In this document: in pieces, positions 16,486 to 26,238 of the stretch
Position numbering within the stretch: the first letter of the stretch is position 1
Layout: every line of letters starts with the position of its first letter
Origin: Hwanghaeella grinnelliae
Lineage (GTDB): Bacteria; Pseudomonadota; Alphaproteobacteria; UBA8366; Aestuariispiraceae
Length of the DNA: 64,000 nt
Assembly (NCBI RefSeq): GCF_004005845.1
Contig: NZ_SADE01000002.1
Span: forward strand, 806,421-870,420
Reading direction: 5' to 3'
Notes under the pieces: generated by a model
The model's input: the letters and a program-made list of their open reading frames with translations, nothing else
What the model was told of the DNA's origin: nothing
Database searches by the model: none
Made by a program: the position numbers and the translations under genes

Positions 16486-18828
16486 ATGAATGGGTTTGGT
16501 ATCCGATTTCTTTCCGGCATTCTGGGTTTGCTTGCCGCTATCGCTTTCACACCGATGGATGCGGCAGCGCAAACAAGCGGCTGTCTTACATGTCATGAAG
16601 GCATTGAGCAGTTTGTTGACGGGGTGATGCATGAGCAGATCGTCGATTTCGGCGTCGAATACGGCGATCCGGCGGGCTGCGTAGTCTGCCACGGCGGCGA
16701 TCCGACCGCGACCGAAGCGGCCGCAGCGCATACAGGAGCGCCTGCCGCGCTGACCGAAAACGGCGGCCCCCACGTCTTTTATCCCGACCCCGGTGCCCTT
16801 TGGATCGCCGACAAATCCTGTGGCCAATGTCACGACGGCTATGCTGAACGCCTGACAAAATCCCTTATGAATACCGAAGCCGGTAAGCTGCAAGGTAACC
16901 TGTGGTCCTGGGGCGTTCAGGAAGACATGAAAGTCGTTTGGGGCAATTATGACCTGATCGACGAAGACGGACCGGAACCGACGGTCGGAACAGAAGCCTA
17001 TATTGAATACATGACGGCTTTCGTCGCGGCCCATCCCGACCAGATGCCGAGCGAAATGAAGCAAGTGCCGGATGTGGACGTCAACGCCATTGCCGAGCAT
17101 CCGAACTTGGCTGGGATCACTTATTCCCGACAACAATGTCAGCGTTGTCATGTCGGTGTGACCGGACGCGAGAAGCGCGGGGACTTCCGCGGCACCGGTT
17201 GTTCGTCCTGCCACGTACCTTATTCGAACGAAGGTCTGTACGAGGGTGGCGACCCGACAATTGCCAAGGACCAACCAGGCAAGCTGATGCTGCACCGTAT
17301 GCAGGGCAGCCGGAAAAGTAAGGTGAAGCACGGCGATCTCGAATATTCCGGCATCCCCAGCGAAACCTGCAATTCATGCCATAACCGCGGCAAGCGGATC
17401 GGCGTAAGCTATCAGGGAATCATGGAATTCCCTTATGGTTCCCCCTACGACGAGAAGGGCGGCAAACAGCCCAAGCTGCATACGAAGAACTACGTCTTCA
17501 TCAAGGACGACCTGCACCATCAGATCGAATCGCGCCCGGGCAATCCGGAGGGCGGCATGCTCTGTCAGGACTGCCACACCACGGTCGATATGCATGGTGA
17601 CGGAAACTTGCCGGGCACGACCCTGGCGCAAGTCGAGATTGAATGTGAGGATTGCCACGGTACCGTCGGCGAATTCCCGTGGGAATTGCCTTTGGGCTAT
17701 GGCGAAGAACACGGTGTCGAATTGTCTGGAGGCGCCCGTGGCCTGGGCGAAGATCTGCTCGGCGAGCAGTATTTCGCAGAGGTCTACGAGCCTGAGGACG
17801 GCTATCTGCTCTCGGCCCGCGGCAACCCGCTGGGTAACGTCGTGAAGCGTGGGTCCAAGGTGATCTTGCATTCCGCTTCCGGCAACGACTTCGAGATCCC
17901 AGTCCTGAAACAGATTGCCTTGGACGGTACCTGGAAGAACCAGAATGCCAAGGTCGCGATGGGCAGTGTTACCAATCACATGGAAACGATGGAGTGCTAT
18001 GCCTGCCACGCCGACTGGGCGCCGCAGTGCTATGGCTGCCATATCACTGTCGATTATTCCGAAGGAAAGACGGATATCGATTGGATCGCGAACGCAAATA
18101 CCAGGGGTGAAAACGGGCTGACGGCAGACAACGCACTTGGCACCAACGGCCTGACCAGCGCCGGGAAGGTCTCGGAAACACGCAGCTATTTGCGTTGGGA
18201 GGAACCGACCCTGGGGATCAACGGGGAAGGCCGGGTGAGCCCGCTGATGCCGGGATGCCAGGTCATTACCACGGTAATCGACAAGGACGGTAATACGGTT
18301 GCCCATAATGAAACCTGGATGACTCCGGATGCCGGCGGAACCAAGGGTCTCGACCATGCTGCTGTACAACCCCATACCGCCGGCCGATTGGCGCGCAGTT
18401 GCGAGAGCTGCCACAACAATCCCAAGGCGCTGGGCTACGGTATCGCCGACGGCAGGTTCATGCAGGGGTATAACAAGGGCTTCACGGTGGACCTGGAAAC
18501 CGCGAAGGGTGAGATCATTCCCCAGCAGACCCAATTGCAGTCGCAACCGGTGCCGACACTCGACCATGACTTGAGCCAGATCGTCACTCGTGACGGCAAG
18601 CAGTTGGTCACCGTTGGTTCCCATTGGCCGCTCACCGGACCGCTGTCGCAAGAGGTGCGCGAGAAGATCGAACGGACAGGGCTGTGTATGGGGTGTCACC
18701 AGAACATGACCAATGACCAGCTCTGGAGCGCCGTGAACAACCCGCGCTTTGCCACGAACAAAGAGCATCAGGAAGTTATGGATCAGGCGCTCCACTCCTT
18801 GGCCGGCGGCAAGGCGAAGGCTGAGTAA
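16486..18828 (+). CDS. secreted dodecaheme c-type cytochrome
   Basis: A 780-residue periplasmic or exported protein with a Sec signal peptide ending near AAAQ (residue 29) and twelve CxxCH heme-attachment sites: CLTCH at residue 33, then CVVCH, CGQCH, CQRCH, CSSCH, CNSCH, CQDCH, CEDCH, CYACH, CYGCH, CESCH and CMGCH. Eight lie in the first 400 residues. A heme-poor stretch follows, then four more near the C-terminus. There is no membrane anchor or beta-barrel partner nearby. Multiheme cytochromes of this size store or transfer electrons or reduce S, N or metal compounds; I cannot match it to a named reductase. The divergent FNR-like regulator suggests expression under low oxygen. A Rap1a-like gene follows after 68 bases. 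Confidence 0.9.
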   Translation: MNGFGIRFLSGILGLLAAIAFTPMDAAAQTSGCLTCHEGIEQFVDGVMHEQIVDFGVEYGDPAGCVVCHGGDPTATEAAAAHTGAPAALTENGGPHVFYPDPGALWIADKSCGQCHDGYAERLTKSLMNTEAGKLQGNLWSWGVQEDMKVVWGNYDLIDEDGPEPTVGTEAYIEYMTAFVAAHPDQMPSEMKQVPDVDVNAIAEHPNLAGITYSRQQCQRCHVGVTGREKRGDFRGTGCSSCHVPYSNEGLYEGGDPTIAKDQPGKLMLHRMQGSRKSKVKHGDLEYSGIPSETCNSCHNRGKRIGVSYQGIMEFPYGSPYDEKGGKQPKLHTKNYVFIKDDLHHQIESRPGNPEGGMLCQDCHTTVDMHGDGNLPGTTLAQVEIECEDCHGTVGEFPWELPLGYGEEHGVELSGGARGLGEDLLGEQYFAEVYEPEDGYLLSARGNPLGNVVKRGSKVILHSASGNDFEIPVLKQIALDGTWKNQNAKVAMGSVTNHMETMECYACHADWAPQCYGCHITVDYSEGKTDIDWIANANTRGENGLTADNALGTNGLTSAGKVSETRSYLRWEEPTLGINGEGRVSPLMPGCQVITTVIDKDGNTVAHNETWMTPDAGGTKGLDHAAVQPHTAGRLARSCESCHNNPKALGYGIADGRFMQGYNKGFTVDLETAKGEIIPQQTQLQSQPVPTLDHDLSQIVTRDGKQLVTVGSHWPLTGPLSQEVREKIERTGLCMGCHQNMTNDQLWSAVNNPRFATNKEHQEVMDQALHSLAGGKAKAE

Positions 18829-18896
18829 GAGGGCGTTCAAATGGACAAAGGCAATCCATCCTTACCGGCAGAGCATCGACTCGGGGGAGAGTAATC

Positions 18897-19274
18897 ATGC
18901 GTGCGAGTACAACTCTTATTGCGGCGGCCCTTTTGGCGGGATTGGGTGGCACCGCCGGGGCGGAAAGCTTTTCCGGTTCGGGTTATTCCGCCCTGGACCT
19001 GCTGTCACCGTGTCAGAATGCCGACAACGATGCGCGCTGGGGTGAGGCGGCGGAGACCGAGTGCGAACAGTATTTAATGGGGTTCGCGGATGCCCTGCGT
19101 GAGGTCGGACAGGCCGGCGAGGGCTCAAGCATTTGCCCGCCACCGCAAAACACGCCTGACGAATTGCGTTGGTCCTTTATGCGCTGGGTACATGGGGACT
19201 ATACCGAACGTAAGGCAATGCCCGCCGCCGACGCCGTCCTGGCATCGATGAAAGCGAACTTTCCCTGCCCATAA
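18897..19274 (+). CDS. small secreted Rap1a/Tai-like domain protein
   Basis: A 125-residue protein with a Sec signal peptide (cleavage near TAGAE) and four cysteines. The mature part follows the Rap1a/Tai pattern: LLSPCQNAD, CEQYLMGFADAL, ICPPPQNTPDEL and the C-terminal NFPCP. Rap1a proteins were first known as periplasmic immunity proteins to type VI amidase effectors, but most domain members sit outside such loci. No effector gene is here. The neighbour is the dodecaheme cytochrome with a 68-base gap and a GGGGGAGAG ribosome site, so a maturation or partner role for the cytochrome is possible (inference). Confidence 0.72.
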   Translation: MRASTTLIAAALLAGLGGTAGAESFSGSGYSALDLLSPCQNADNDARWGEAAETECEQYLMGFADALREVGQAGEGSSICPPPQNTPDELRWSFMRWVHGDYTERKAMPAADAVLASMKANFPCP

Positions 19275-19307
19275 TTCGGTGTGCGGGTACGTGTGCCGAA
19301 GGGCCGA

Positions 19308-20495
19308 TTATTCCGCCAGGGTCTTGAAGTCGTTGCGCTCCAGCAGCCATGAGGCGATGACGCCGAAGACGAGGCCCCAGAAGGCCGCCCCGATATTGAA
19401 GAGTGTCAGGTCCGAGACGGTCACGAGAAAGGTGATCAGCGCGCCGAAGATGAAGCGTCCCTGAAAAGCGGTCATGAAGGCCATTTGCAGCACGCGAAGC
19501 ATGGCGAGCCCGGCCAGACTGGCGATGAAGGCAGCGGGGGCGGCCAGCATGAATTTCGTGAAGATCGGCGCAGCCAGCCCAAAGGGAAGGGCGAGCAGGC
19601 CGACGACAACGCCCGCCGCATAGTGCTTTTCCCTCGCCCCGTCGGCGGAGATGATCGCGTTGGCCGGCCCGGTCAGGCAGGACGACGCGCTGCCCACCAT
19701 GCCGGCGATAATCGATCCGATCCCGCAGGCCGTCGCGATGCTGTTCACCGGCGGTTCATGACCGGCGGCTTTCAGAATGGCAACGCCCTGAGCGTTTTGA
19801 ACGACCAGAACGGTGATCGCCAGGGGGACAACCAGTTCGATCATCGCCTGCAGACTGAATACCGGGATCTGAAGCGTCGGCAAGCCGACGTGCGCAACAC
19901 TGCCGGCCAAATCCACATCGAACCCATGGGCGATGCCCCAGGCCGCGACGCCGACGATCAAGGCGCCAATCAAGGGCGGCATTACCTTGGCCAGGTGCGG
20001 TATGGCCGAAAGGGCGATGAACGCGGCGGTCATCGGAATGGCGATGGCGGCATCGTCCCGCAGGGCGCCGATCCAATCCAAGCCGAATTTCATGAACACG
20101 CCGGCGACCATGCCCATCACGATCGGCATTGGGGCGGCCTTCATCAAACGCCCAACCACGCCGGACATGCCGAGGACGGCCATGAATACACCGGTCGCCA
20201 GGAAGGCGCCCACCACTTGTGGAAAGGTCAGATGGTCCAAAGCGGGGCCAATCAAAACCGTGCCGGGGATGGTCCAGAAAAACGCCAACGGCTGCCGATA
20301 TTTCAGGCAGAAGAATATCGTCATCAGCCCATTGACGATGAAGACACCGAAAATCCAGGACGATAACTCCTCCGACGTCAGGCGCCCGCCCGCGCCGACA
20401 GACAGAATAATGGCGACCGGTCCGCTCGCGGCGAATAAAAAGGCCACGAACGCGTTCGAAATCAGCTGCGGGGAAAGGTCTTTGAATACCTGCAT
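19308..20495 (-). CDS. benE: BenE family benzoate/H+ symporter-like transporter
   Basis: A 395-residue inner-membrane protein with about 12 hydrophobic segments. The N-terminus and LSSWIFGVFIVNGLMTIFF, then FFWTIPGTVLIGPALDHLTF, are typical of the BenE family, which is thought to take up benzoate or related aromatic acids with protons. No benzoate dioxygenase gene is adjacent; the closest aromatic genes are 6 kb away at 26-31 kb. It faces the Rap1a-like gene tail to tail. Substrate assignment is only by family. Confidence 0.88.
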   Translation of the reverse strand: MQVFKDLSPQLISNAFVAFLFAASGPVAIILSVGAGGRLTSEELSSWIFGVFIVNGLMTIFFCLKYRQPLAFFWTIPGTVLIGPALDHLTFPQVVGAFLATGVFMAVLGMSGVVGRLMKAAPMPIVMGMVAGVFMKFGLDWIGALRDDAAIAIPMTAAFIALSAIPHLAKVMPPLIGALIVGVAAWGIAHGFDVDLAGSVAHVGLPTLQIPVFSLQAMIELVVPLAITVLVVQNAQGVAILKAAGHEPPVNSIATACGIGSIIAGMVGSASSCLTGPANAIISADGAREKHYAAGVVVGLLALPFGLAAPIFTKFMLAAPAAFIASLAGLAMLRVLQMAFMTAFQGRFIFGALITFLVTVSDLTLFNIGAAFWGLVFGVIASWLLERNDFKTLAE

Positions 20496-20609
20496 AGTGC
20501 CGCGAGCGTAGCGGCAATTCGCCAGCCATCAAGCTGCAATGCGGATAAGGTTCGTGTCGCCCCGGTCACCTGATGCACTGCACAATATCCGGTTTTATCA
20601 GGACACGAC

Positions 20610-21803
20610 CTAATCCTCGCCGTAGGCATCTTCCGTTTCGGACGCAACGACCGCGACCGGGAAATCCTCTTTCGGACCAAGCGCCATTTCATCCCGCTCG
20701 AATAAGATCGGGCTGCGCATATAGGCGACCATCAAGTCCGCCACTGATTCCAGAGACGCCAGATTCGTGCGCTCCCAGCCATGGCTGGCGTCGCAGGCGA
20801 AACAGACCAATGCCGTGCGGATATCGTTGCCCGCTTCCAACGCCGCGGCGGCGTCAGAGCGATAAAATTTGAAGACGTCGCGGCTGTGCTCGACCTGGAA
20901 GGCCTTGGCCAGCGTTAACAGTTTTCGGGTCAGGTGCCAGTCGAAAGGACCGGCCATGTCCTGCATGGAAATGGTGGCGCCATATTCGCAGGTGTTCTGA
21001 CCCGGCGCGATGGTGCCATTGTCGATGGACACCATTTCGGCAACGTCACCATGCAGCACATGGGAGGCACCGACACCGACCTCTTCCGAAATCGTCAGCA
21101 GGATGTGGCATTCCAGCGGCAGTTTGAACTTACCATCGACGATGGCTTTCGCGGCGGTTAACAGCGCGGCCACACCCGCCTTGTCGTCCAGATGGCGCGA
21201 GCAGACGAATCCGTCGTCCGAAAAAACCGGGTTGGCATGAACAACGACCGTATCGCCGATATTGATGCTGTGATCGATCAGGTCCTGCTTCGAATGGATC
21301 CGCCGGTCGACGCGAATTTCAAGATTGCTCCAGTCGCTGGGCTGGGTGTCGATTTCCTTGTTGTAGGTATGACCGGACGCCTTCAGCGGCAGGATCGTTC
21401 CGTGATGCTGACCCAGTTCGGAATGGATGGTGACACGCGCGCCTTCAGCGAAGCGGGCCGACCAATGCCCGATGGGAACAACCTCGCAACGGCCGTTGCT
21501 CTTCAGGTTCTTCACCATGGCGCCCAGGGTATCCAAATGGGCGACGATGGCTCTGTCGGGGGCTTTCGATACACCGGGCAGGGTGGCGCGGATCGCGCCC
21601 CGCCGCGTCAATTCGTATTCAATGCCCAGGTCGTCCAACATGCCACAGACCAAGTTGACGATGGCGTCTGTCATGCCGCTGGGACTTGGGGTGGTCAGCA
21701 ACTGGTGCAGGACATCTGTCATATAGTCCAGGTCCAAGTCCCAGTCGCGGCCCTTCTTGCTGGCTTTCAGCAGTTCCGGTGTCAGCGGTTGAATTTCAGT
21801 CAC
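20610..21803 (-). CDS. M42-family peptidase of the NAGGN osmolyte cluster
   Basis: A 397-residue metallopeptidase of the M42/M20-like family. Zinc-site motifs AIVAHLDTLG (HxD), RHLDDKAGVAALL and ISEEVGVGAS are intact. It is the last gene of a conserved set for N-acetylglutaminylglutamine amide (NAGGN), 20 bases after ngg. Its role is unproven; breakdown or trimming of the dipeptide osmolyte is often assumed. The start is a GTG at 21803 with GGAGAG upstream. Confidence 0.9.
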   Translation of the reverse strand: MTEIQPLTPELLKASKKGRDWDLDLDYMTDVLHQLLTTPSPSGMTDAIVNLVCGMLDDLGIEYELTRRGAIRATLPGVSKAPDRAIVAHLDTLGAMVKNLKSNGRCEVVPIGHWSARFAEGARVTIHSELGQHHGTILPLKASGHTYNKEIDTQPSDWSNLEIRVDRRIHSKQDLIDHSINIGDTVVVHANPVFSDDGFVCSRHLDDKAGVAALLTAAKAIVDGKFKLPLECHILLTISEEVGVGASHVLHGDVAEMVSIDNGTIAPGQNTCEYGATISMQDMAGPFDWHLTRKLLTLAKAFQVEHSRDVFKFYRSDAAAALEAGNDIRTALVCFACDASHGWERTNLASLESVADLMVAYMRSPILFERDEMALGPKEDFPVAVVASETEDAYGED

Positions 21804-21823
21804 GGTTCTCTCCGTTTCGATGA

Positions 21824-23641
21824 TTATTTTTCTTCGAAAGCGCGGGTGCCGGTCTTGGCGGATGTCGACCGCGTTTGTGGGAAAAGCAGGTCGATAAACT
21901 TCTCCGCTGTCGGCTGCGGCTCATGATTGGCCAGGCCCGGCCGCTCGTTCGCCTCAATAATTGCGTAACCCGGTTGCGCCGGGTCCGTTACCATGAAATC
22001 GAAGCCGACGACCGGAATGTCCAGGACGCGGGCCGCTTCAATTGCCGCCGAGCGCAGTGAAACATGAAGCTCGTCGGTCACATCGTGGATGGTTCCGCCG
22101 GTATGCAGATTGGCGGTTTTACGGACGGCGAGCGTCTCGTCCTGCGGTAGGACGTCGCCCATTGTGTATCCGGCAAGACGGACACAGCGTTCGGTTTCGT
22201 CATCCATCGGAATTTCACTTTCACCGTCGGTCGCATTGCGACGGCGTCGGCTCAGTTTGGCGATCAATTCATCGATCGTATGTTCCCCATCACCCCGTAT
22301 GACGGGTGGGCGGCGCACAGCGGCGGCGACAACTTCTTCGTCGATCACGATGATCCGAAGGTCCTGTCCCTTCACGAACTCTTCTATGATGACGTGGTCG
22401 CACATTGCGCGCGCATAGGCGATGGCTTGTAGAACTTCTTCCTCCGTTGTCAGGTCGACGGCGACGCCATGCCCTTGTTCGCCGCTGGCGGGTTTCACAA
22501 CGACCCTTCCATGTTTTTCGAGGAAGGGAATGGCATTGCTGTCATCCGGCGCGACGGATATTTGGTCAGGTGCGCGCAAGCCGACATTCCTCAGCAGCCG
22601 CCGGGTCACCGCCTTGTCGTCGCAACGGCTCATCGCGACCGCGGTGGTCAATTCGCTCAAGGCTTCGCGGCAGGCAATTGACCGCCCGCCATAGGTAAGG
22701 CGGAATAGACCGGCATCGGCATCCTCGATCTCTACAAGAATGCCACGGCGCTTCGCTTCGTTGACGATGATCCGCGCATAAACATTCAATCCACTCTCTT
22801 CCGTCGGCCCGACGAAAAGCTTCTCGTTGATCGGGTTCTTGCGTTTAATGGTGTAGACGGGGATTTGCTCGAAACCCAATTTTCTGTAAAGAGAGATTGC
22901 TTCCTTGTTGTCATGCATCACCGACAAGTCCATGAAGCTGCGTTCCGCTTCCTTGAACAGGCCGGCAAGATGCATCACCAAGGCGCGGCCGATGCCCGGA
23001 TTTTTTGCTTGCGGATCAACCGCAAGGGCCCAAAGGCTGGAGCCGTTGTCCGGATCGTTAAAGGCGGCTTTGTGGTCTACGCCCATGACCACGCCGACGA
23101 CCTCACCGGTTCCGCCATCCGCCGGTTGATCTTCCGCGACGAGGACCTTCAAGGATGGGTCGTTCTGAATGCGGGCAAAAAACGCATCGCCGACGGGGAC
23201 CATGGACCAGGCACGGTAGAGGCGGTTCACCTTCTTCTCGTCACCCGGTTCGGCTGGGCGAATGCGAATACCGTCCACAGGGGCTTCGGCTGCGATCTCA
23301 CCAGTCAATCCCAGGCGGAAGGTATGCGACGGGTCCAGGAACAAGACCTGCGGCGCGGTGGCGAGGACCACGTGAGGCTCACGCACATAAAACGCGACGT
23401 CGCGCCGGTTCGTTCCTTCGTCCTGCACCATTTCAGCCAAGGCTTTGGCGCTGGTGAAGGTTTGCCCGAAGATAAGACGACCCCAGCCGCAATCGACGCT
23501 GACGTTCTCCTTAACGTCATCGTCATTGTTGGGCGTGGGCGGTTCGCCCCAGTTCTTGAGCGAGGCGAGATGCAGTCTCGTCCCGGTCAGGTCAGACCCT
23601 TTCTTCGTCACCATATCATGTACGTCCTGTAAGTCGGTCAT
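21824..23641 (-). CDS. ngg: N-acetylglutaminylglutamine synthetase
   Basis: A 605-residue two-domain enzyme. Residues up to about 290 form a GNAT acetyltransferase with the acetyl-CoA region ALAVDPQAKNPGIGRALVMH; the rest is an ATP-grasp ligase domain (HGRVVVKPASGEQGHGVAVD, VIIEEFVKGQDLRIIVID, and a terminal IIEANERPGL). The family acetylates glutamine and joins it to a second glutamine, giving N-acetylglutaminylglutamine, which AsnO then amidates to the osmoprotectant NAGGN. The ATG at 23641 lies 14 bases after the asnO stop, so translation is probably coupled. Confidence 0.93.
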   Translation of the reverse strand: MTDLQDVHDMVTKKGSDLTGTRLHLASLKNWGEPPTPNNDDDVKENVSVDCGWGRLIFGQTFTSAKALAEMVQDEGTNRRDVAFYVREPHVVLATAPQVLFLDPSHTFRLGLTGEIAAEAPVDGIRIRPAEPGDEKKVNRLYRAWSMVPVGDAFFARIQNDPSLKVLVAEDQPADGGTGEVVGVVMGVDHKAAFNDPDNGSSLWALAVDPQAKNPGIGRALVMHLAGLFKEAERSFMDLSVMHDNKEAISLYRKLGFEQIPVYTIKRKNPINEKLFVGPTEESGLNVYARIIVNEAKRRGILVEIEDADAGLFRLTYGGRSIACREALSELTTAVAMSRCDDKAVTRRLLRNVGLRAPDQISVAPDDSNAIPFLEKHGRVVVKPASGEQGHGVAVDLTTEEEVLQAIAYARAMCDHVIIEEFVKGQDLRIIVIDEEVVAAAVRRPPVIRGDGEHTIDELIAKLSRRRRNATDGESEIPMDDETERCVRLAGYTMGDVLPQDETLAVRKTANLHTGGTIHDVTDELHVSLRSAAIEAARVLDIPVVGFDFMVTDPAQPGYAIIEANERPGLANHEPQPTAEKFIDLLFPQTRSTSAKTGTRAFEEK

Positions 23642-23655
23642 GGGACTTCGATGTC

Positions 23656-25434
23656 TTAGATGCCATGTGTCTGCAGCCACATTTCAAGCAGGGCCACTTG
23701 CCACAATTTCGACCCCCGCAAGGGCGTGATGTGTTCGGTCGGGTTTTCCAACAGGGTGTCCAAATAGGCTTGATTGAAAAGCCCTCGTTCCTGCGCAGCT
23801 TTCGACGACAGTGCATCGCGCACATAGTCAAGATAAGGCCCATCGATATACTTCAGGGCGGGAACCGGGAAGTAGCCCTTTGGGCGGTCGATCACTTCGC
23901 TTGGGATCACCTGGCGGGCGACGTCCTTCAAAATTCCCTTGCCGCCGTCGCGAAGTTTCAGCTCAGGTGGAACGCGCGCCGCCAGTTCGACCAACTCATG
24001 ATCAAGGAAGGGGACGCGGGCTTCCAGACCCCAGGCCATGGTCATGTTGTCGACCCTCTTTACCGGATCGTCTACCAGCATCACGGTCGTATCGATGCGC
24101 AAAGCCTTGTCGATGGGGGCATCCGCGCCAGGGCGGTCAAAGTGTTCCGCGACGAACGCACGGCTATAGTCTTTCTCGACATACTTCGCGGCGATTGCCT
24201 TGGCATATTCGTTTTGGTCGCGGTCGAAGAAGACGCCGGCGTAGTCGCCGGCTGGGTCGTTCGACTGCATCATCGGCGGATACCAGTGATAACCCGCGAA
24301 AATCTCATCGGCACCCTGGCCGCTTTGCACGACTTTCACATGTTTGGACACTTGTTCCGACAAAAGGAAGAAGCCCGCATTGTCGTAAGAGACCATTGGT
24401 TCGGACATTGCCTGGAAAGTCTTGGGCAATGTTTCGAGCAAACGGTCAGATTTAACAAAAGTTTGGGAATGATCGGTTGAGAAGTGATTGGCGATCAGGT
24501 CCGAATACTGGAACTCGTCGCCCTTCTCGCCATTCGCTTCTTCGAATCCGACGGAAAAGGTTTTCAACCCTTCCTGCCCGGCTTCCGCAAGCAAGCCGAC
24601 AATCAGGCTGGAATCGACCCCACCGGAGAGCAGGACGCCGACCGGCACATCGGCCACCATGCGGCGTTTGACGGCAAGGCGCAGGGCTTCCATGACACGG
24701 TCGCGCCAATCCTCGTCGGAATAGTTGGTCTCTTCCGCCGTCGGACTGAAACGGACATCCCAATAGACATGATCTTTCCGCCGGCCGTCGGCTTCGAAAA
24801 TTGAAATCGTTGCGGGCGGCAGTTTCTTGACACCACGCAGGATCGTATGGGGGGGCGGGACGACTGCATGGAACGTCATATAGTGATGCAGTCCAACCGG
24901 ATCGATCGCCGTGTCGACATCGCCCGCGGCCAGAAGGGCCGGCAGGGACGACGCAAACCGCATGCGCCCGCGTTCCGGGTTGCCGGTGAGGTAAAGCGGT
25001 TTGATGCCCAGGCGGTCGCGCGCCAGAATCAGACGCCCTGTGTCGCGCTCGAATACGGCAAAGGCGAACATGCCGTGAAAGCGGGAAACGCAATCGGTTC
25101 CCCATTCGGCATAAGCCCGTAAGATTACTTCCGTATCCCCGTGGGAGAAGAAGCGGTGGCCCTTGCCTTCAAGCTCGGCCCGCAGTTCTTTATAGTTGTA
25201 GATGCAGCCGTTGAACGCCACGGTCAGCCCCAGATCGGAGTCGACCATCGGTTGCTCGGCACGGTCGGATAGGTCGATGATCTTCAACCGACGATGCCCT
25301 AACGCACCGCGCCCACGCAGCACGGCGCCGCCGGAATCGGGGCCGCGCGGCACCATCACATCCATCATCTTTTCAATGGCGCCAAGGGACGCCGAACTGC
25401 CGTCGAAGGTTACTTCGCCGCATATTCCACACAT
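23656..25434 (-). CDS. asnO: N-acetylglutaminylglutamine amidotransferase, asparagine synthetase-like
   Basis: A 592-residue class II glutamine amidotransferase fused to an asparagine-synthetase ATP-pyrophosphatase domain. Cys2 in MCGICGEV is the nucleophile for glutamine hydrolysis, and VLLSGGVDSSLIVGLL is the PP-loop. In the NAGGN cluster this protein amidates the dipeptide to give the compatible solute made under salt stress. It is the first gene of the asnO-ngg-peptidase operon and is divergent from a MarR gene across 285 bases. Ordinary asparagine synthetase is the alternative, but the ngg neighbour decides. Confidence 0.92.
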   Translation of the reverse strand: MCGICGEVTFDGSSASLGAIEKMMDVMVPRGPDSGGAVLRGRGALGHRRLKIIDLSDRAEQPMVDSDLGLTVAFNGCIYNYKELRAELEGKGHRFFSHGDTEVILRAYAEWGTDCVSRFHGMFAFAVFERDTGRLILARDRLGIKPLYLTGNPERGRMRFASSLPALLAAGDVDTAIDPVGLHHYMTFHAVVPPPHTILRGVKKLPPATISIFEADGRRKDHVYWDVRFSPTAEETNYSDEDWRDRVMEALRLAVKRRMVADVPVGVLLSGGVDSSLIVGLLAEAGQEGLKTFSVGFEEANGEKGDEFQYSDLIANHFSTDHSQTFVKSDRLLETLPKTFQAMSEPMVSYDNAGFFLLSEQVSKHVKVVQSGQGADEIFAGYHWYPPMMQSNDPAGDYAGVFFDRDQNEYAKAIAAKYVEKDYSRAFVAEHFDRPGADAPIDKALRIDTTVMLVDDPVKRVDNMTMAWGLEARVPFLDHELVELAARVPPELKLRDGGKGILKDVARQVIPSEVIDRPKGYFPVPALKYIDGPYLDYVRDALSSKAAQERGLFNQAYLDTLLENPTEHITPLRGSKLWQVALLEMWLQTHGI

Positions 25435-25619
25435 AGGATCTTTTACCGTTTTCCGTTTATGTAAATGCTAAGCGTCGGCCTCAACTGGTTGATACGAAAG
25501 GCACACGACGACACCCACCGGGGCCTCGGCGTCAAGCCTGGCCGGGTCAAGGGCGATTTCCATTTGCGAGCCCGTTTCATACACACCGAAAGTTTCGTTG
25601 TCAAAAGTTTAGTCCTGTA

Positions 25620-25629
25620 AACAATTGTT
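25620..25629. promoter_or_regulatory. AACAATTGTT palindrome in the asnO-marR intergenic region
   Basis: A perfect 10-bp palindrome lies 91 bases before the marR start, within the otherwise unassigned 285-base divergent region (25435-25719). MarR proteins often bind short AT-centred palindromes containing ATTG/CAAT, so it is a candidate operator. Confidence 0.45.
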
Positions 25630-25719
25630 GACCTGGACCTCCGGTTCAATACAGTCTGCCGCCACAACACGACCTGAAAAACAACGCCCATAAAAAGAAT
25701 ACAGAAAGAGTGTTGGCCA

Positions 25720-26238
25720 ATGCGTGCCGTGGCGAGGAAAGAAACCAACACAGATACAACGCATGACGTGCTTGTCGCGTTGCGCCGCATTATCCGTGCC
25801 ATCGATTTGCAGTCGAAACGGATCGCGAAGTCGTCGGGCCTGACGACACCTCAGGTCATGGTCCTTCAGTCGATCCGCGACCTTGGTGAGGTGACGACCG
25901 GCCGATTATCCGGCGCCGTTTCGCTAAGTCAGGCGACCGTCACCACCATCCTCGACCGGCTGGAGCAACGCGGCTTAATCGAGCGTTATCGCAGTGACCG
26001 GGACCGGCGTATCGTCCATGCGAAATTGACCGCTGCCGGTCGCAAGGCGCTTAAGAAGGCGCCTCCCTTGTTACACGAAAAGTTCATCGAAGCCTTTGCC
26101 GGTTTATCGGCAAAACGGCAGATGGAAATGATCGCGACACTGGATGACGTTGCAGCGCTTCTGGGCGGCAGCGACCTGGATGCGGCGCCGATACTGGACG
26201 TTGACGCCCCGGCCGCTGGCGGCAACAAAGCGTATTAA
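25720..26238 (+). CDS. MarR family transcriptional regulator
   Basis: A 172-residue winged-helix regulator. The HTH is LSGAVSLSQATVTTILDRLE (about residues 65-84) and the wing contains SDRDRRIVHAKLT, both canonical for MarR. The C-terminus carries a low-complexity tail. It is divergent from the NAGGN operon, a pairing I recall from other NAGGN loci, and it ends tail to tail with feruloyl-CoA synthase with a 3-base overlap of stop codons (TTAA). MarR proteins also control hydroxycinnamate genes in other bacteria. Target genes could be the osmolyte set, the aromatic operon, or both. Confidence 0.9.
   Translation: MRAVARKETNTDTTHDVLVALRRIIRAIDLQSKRIAKSSGLTTPQVMVLQSIRDLGEVTTGRLSGAVSLSQATVTTILDRLEQRGLIERYRSDRDRRIVHAKLTAAGRKALKKAPPLLHEKFIEAFAGLSAKRQMEMIATLDDVAALLGGSDLDAAPILDVDAPAAGGNKAY

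Noticed and set aside
17374-18840. 488-codon minus-strand open frame
   Set aside because: Antisense to the multiheme cytochrome, which has clear heme motifs and signal peptide.
18897-19274. Type VI secretion immunity gene
   Set aside because: The domain matches Rap1a/Tai, but there is no amidase effector, VgrG or Hcp nearby, so an immunity role is not supported.
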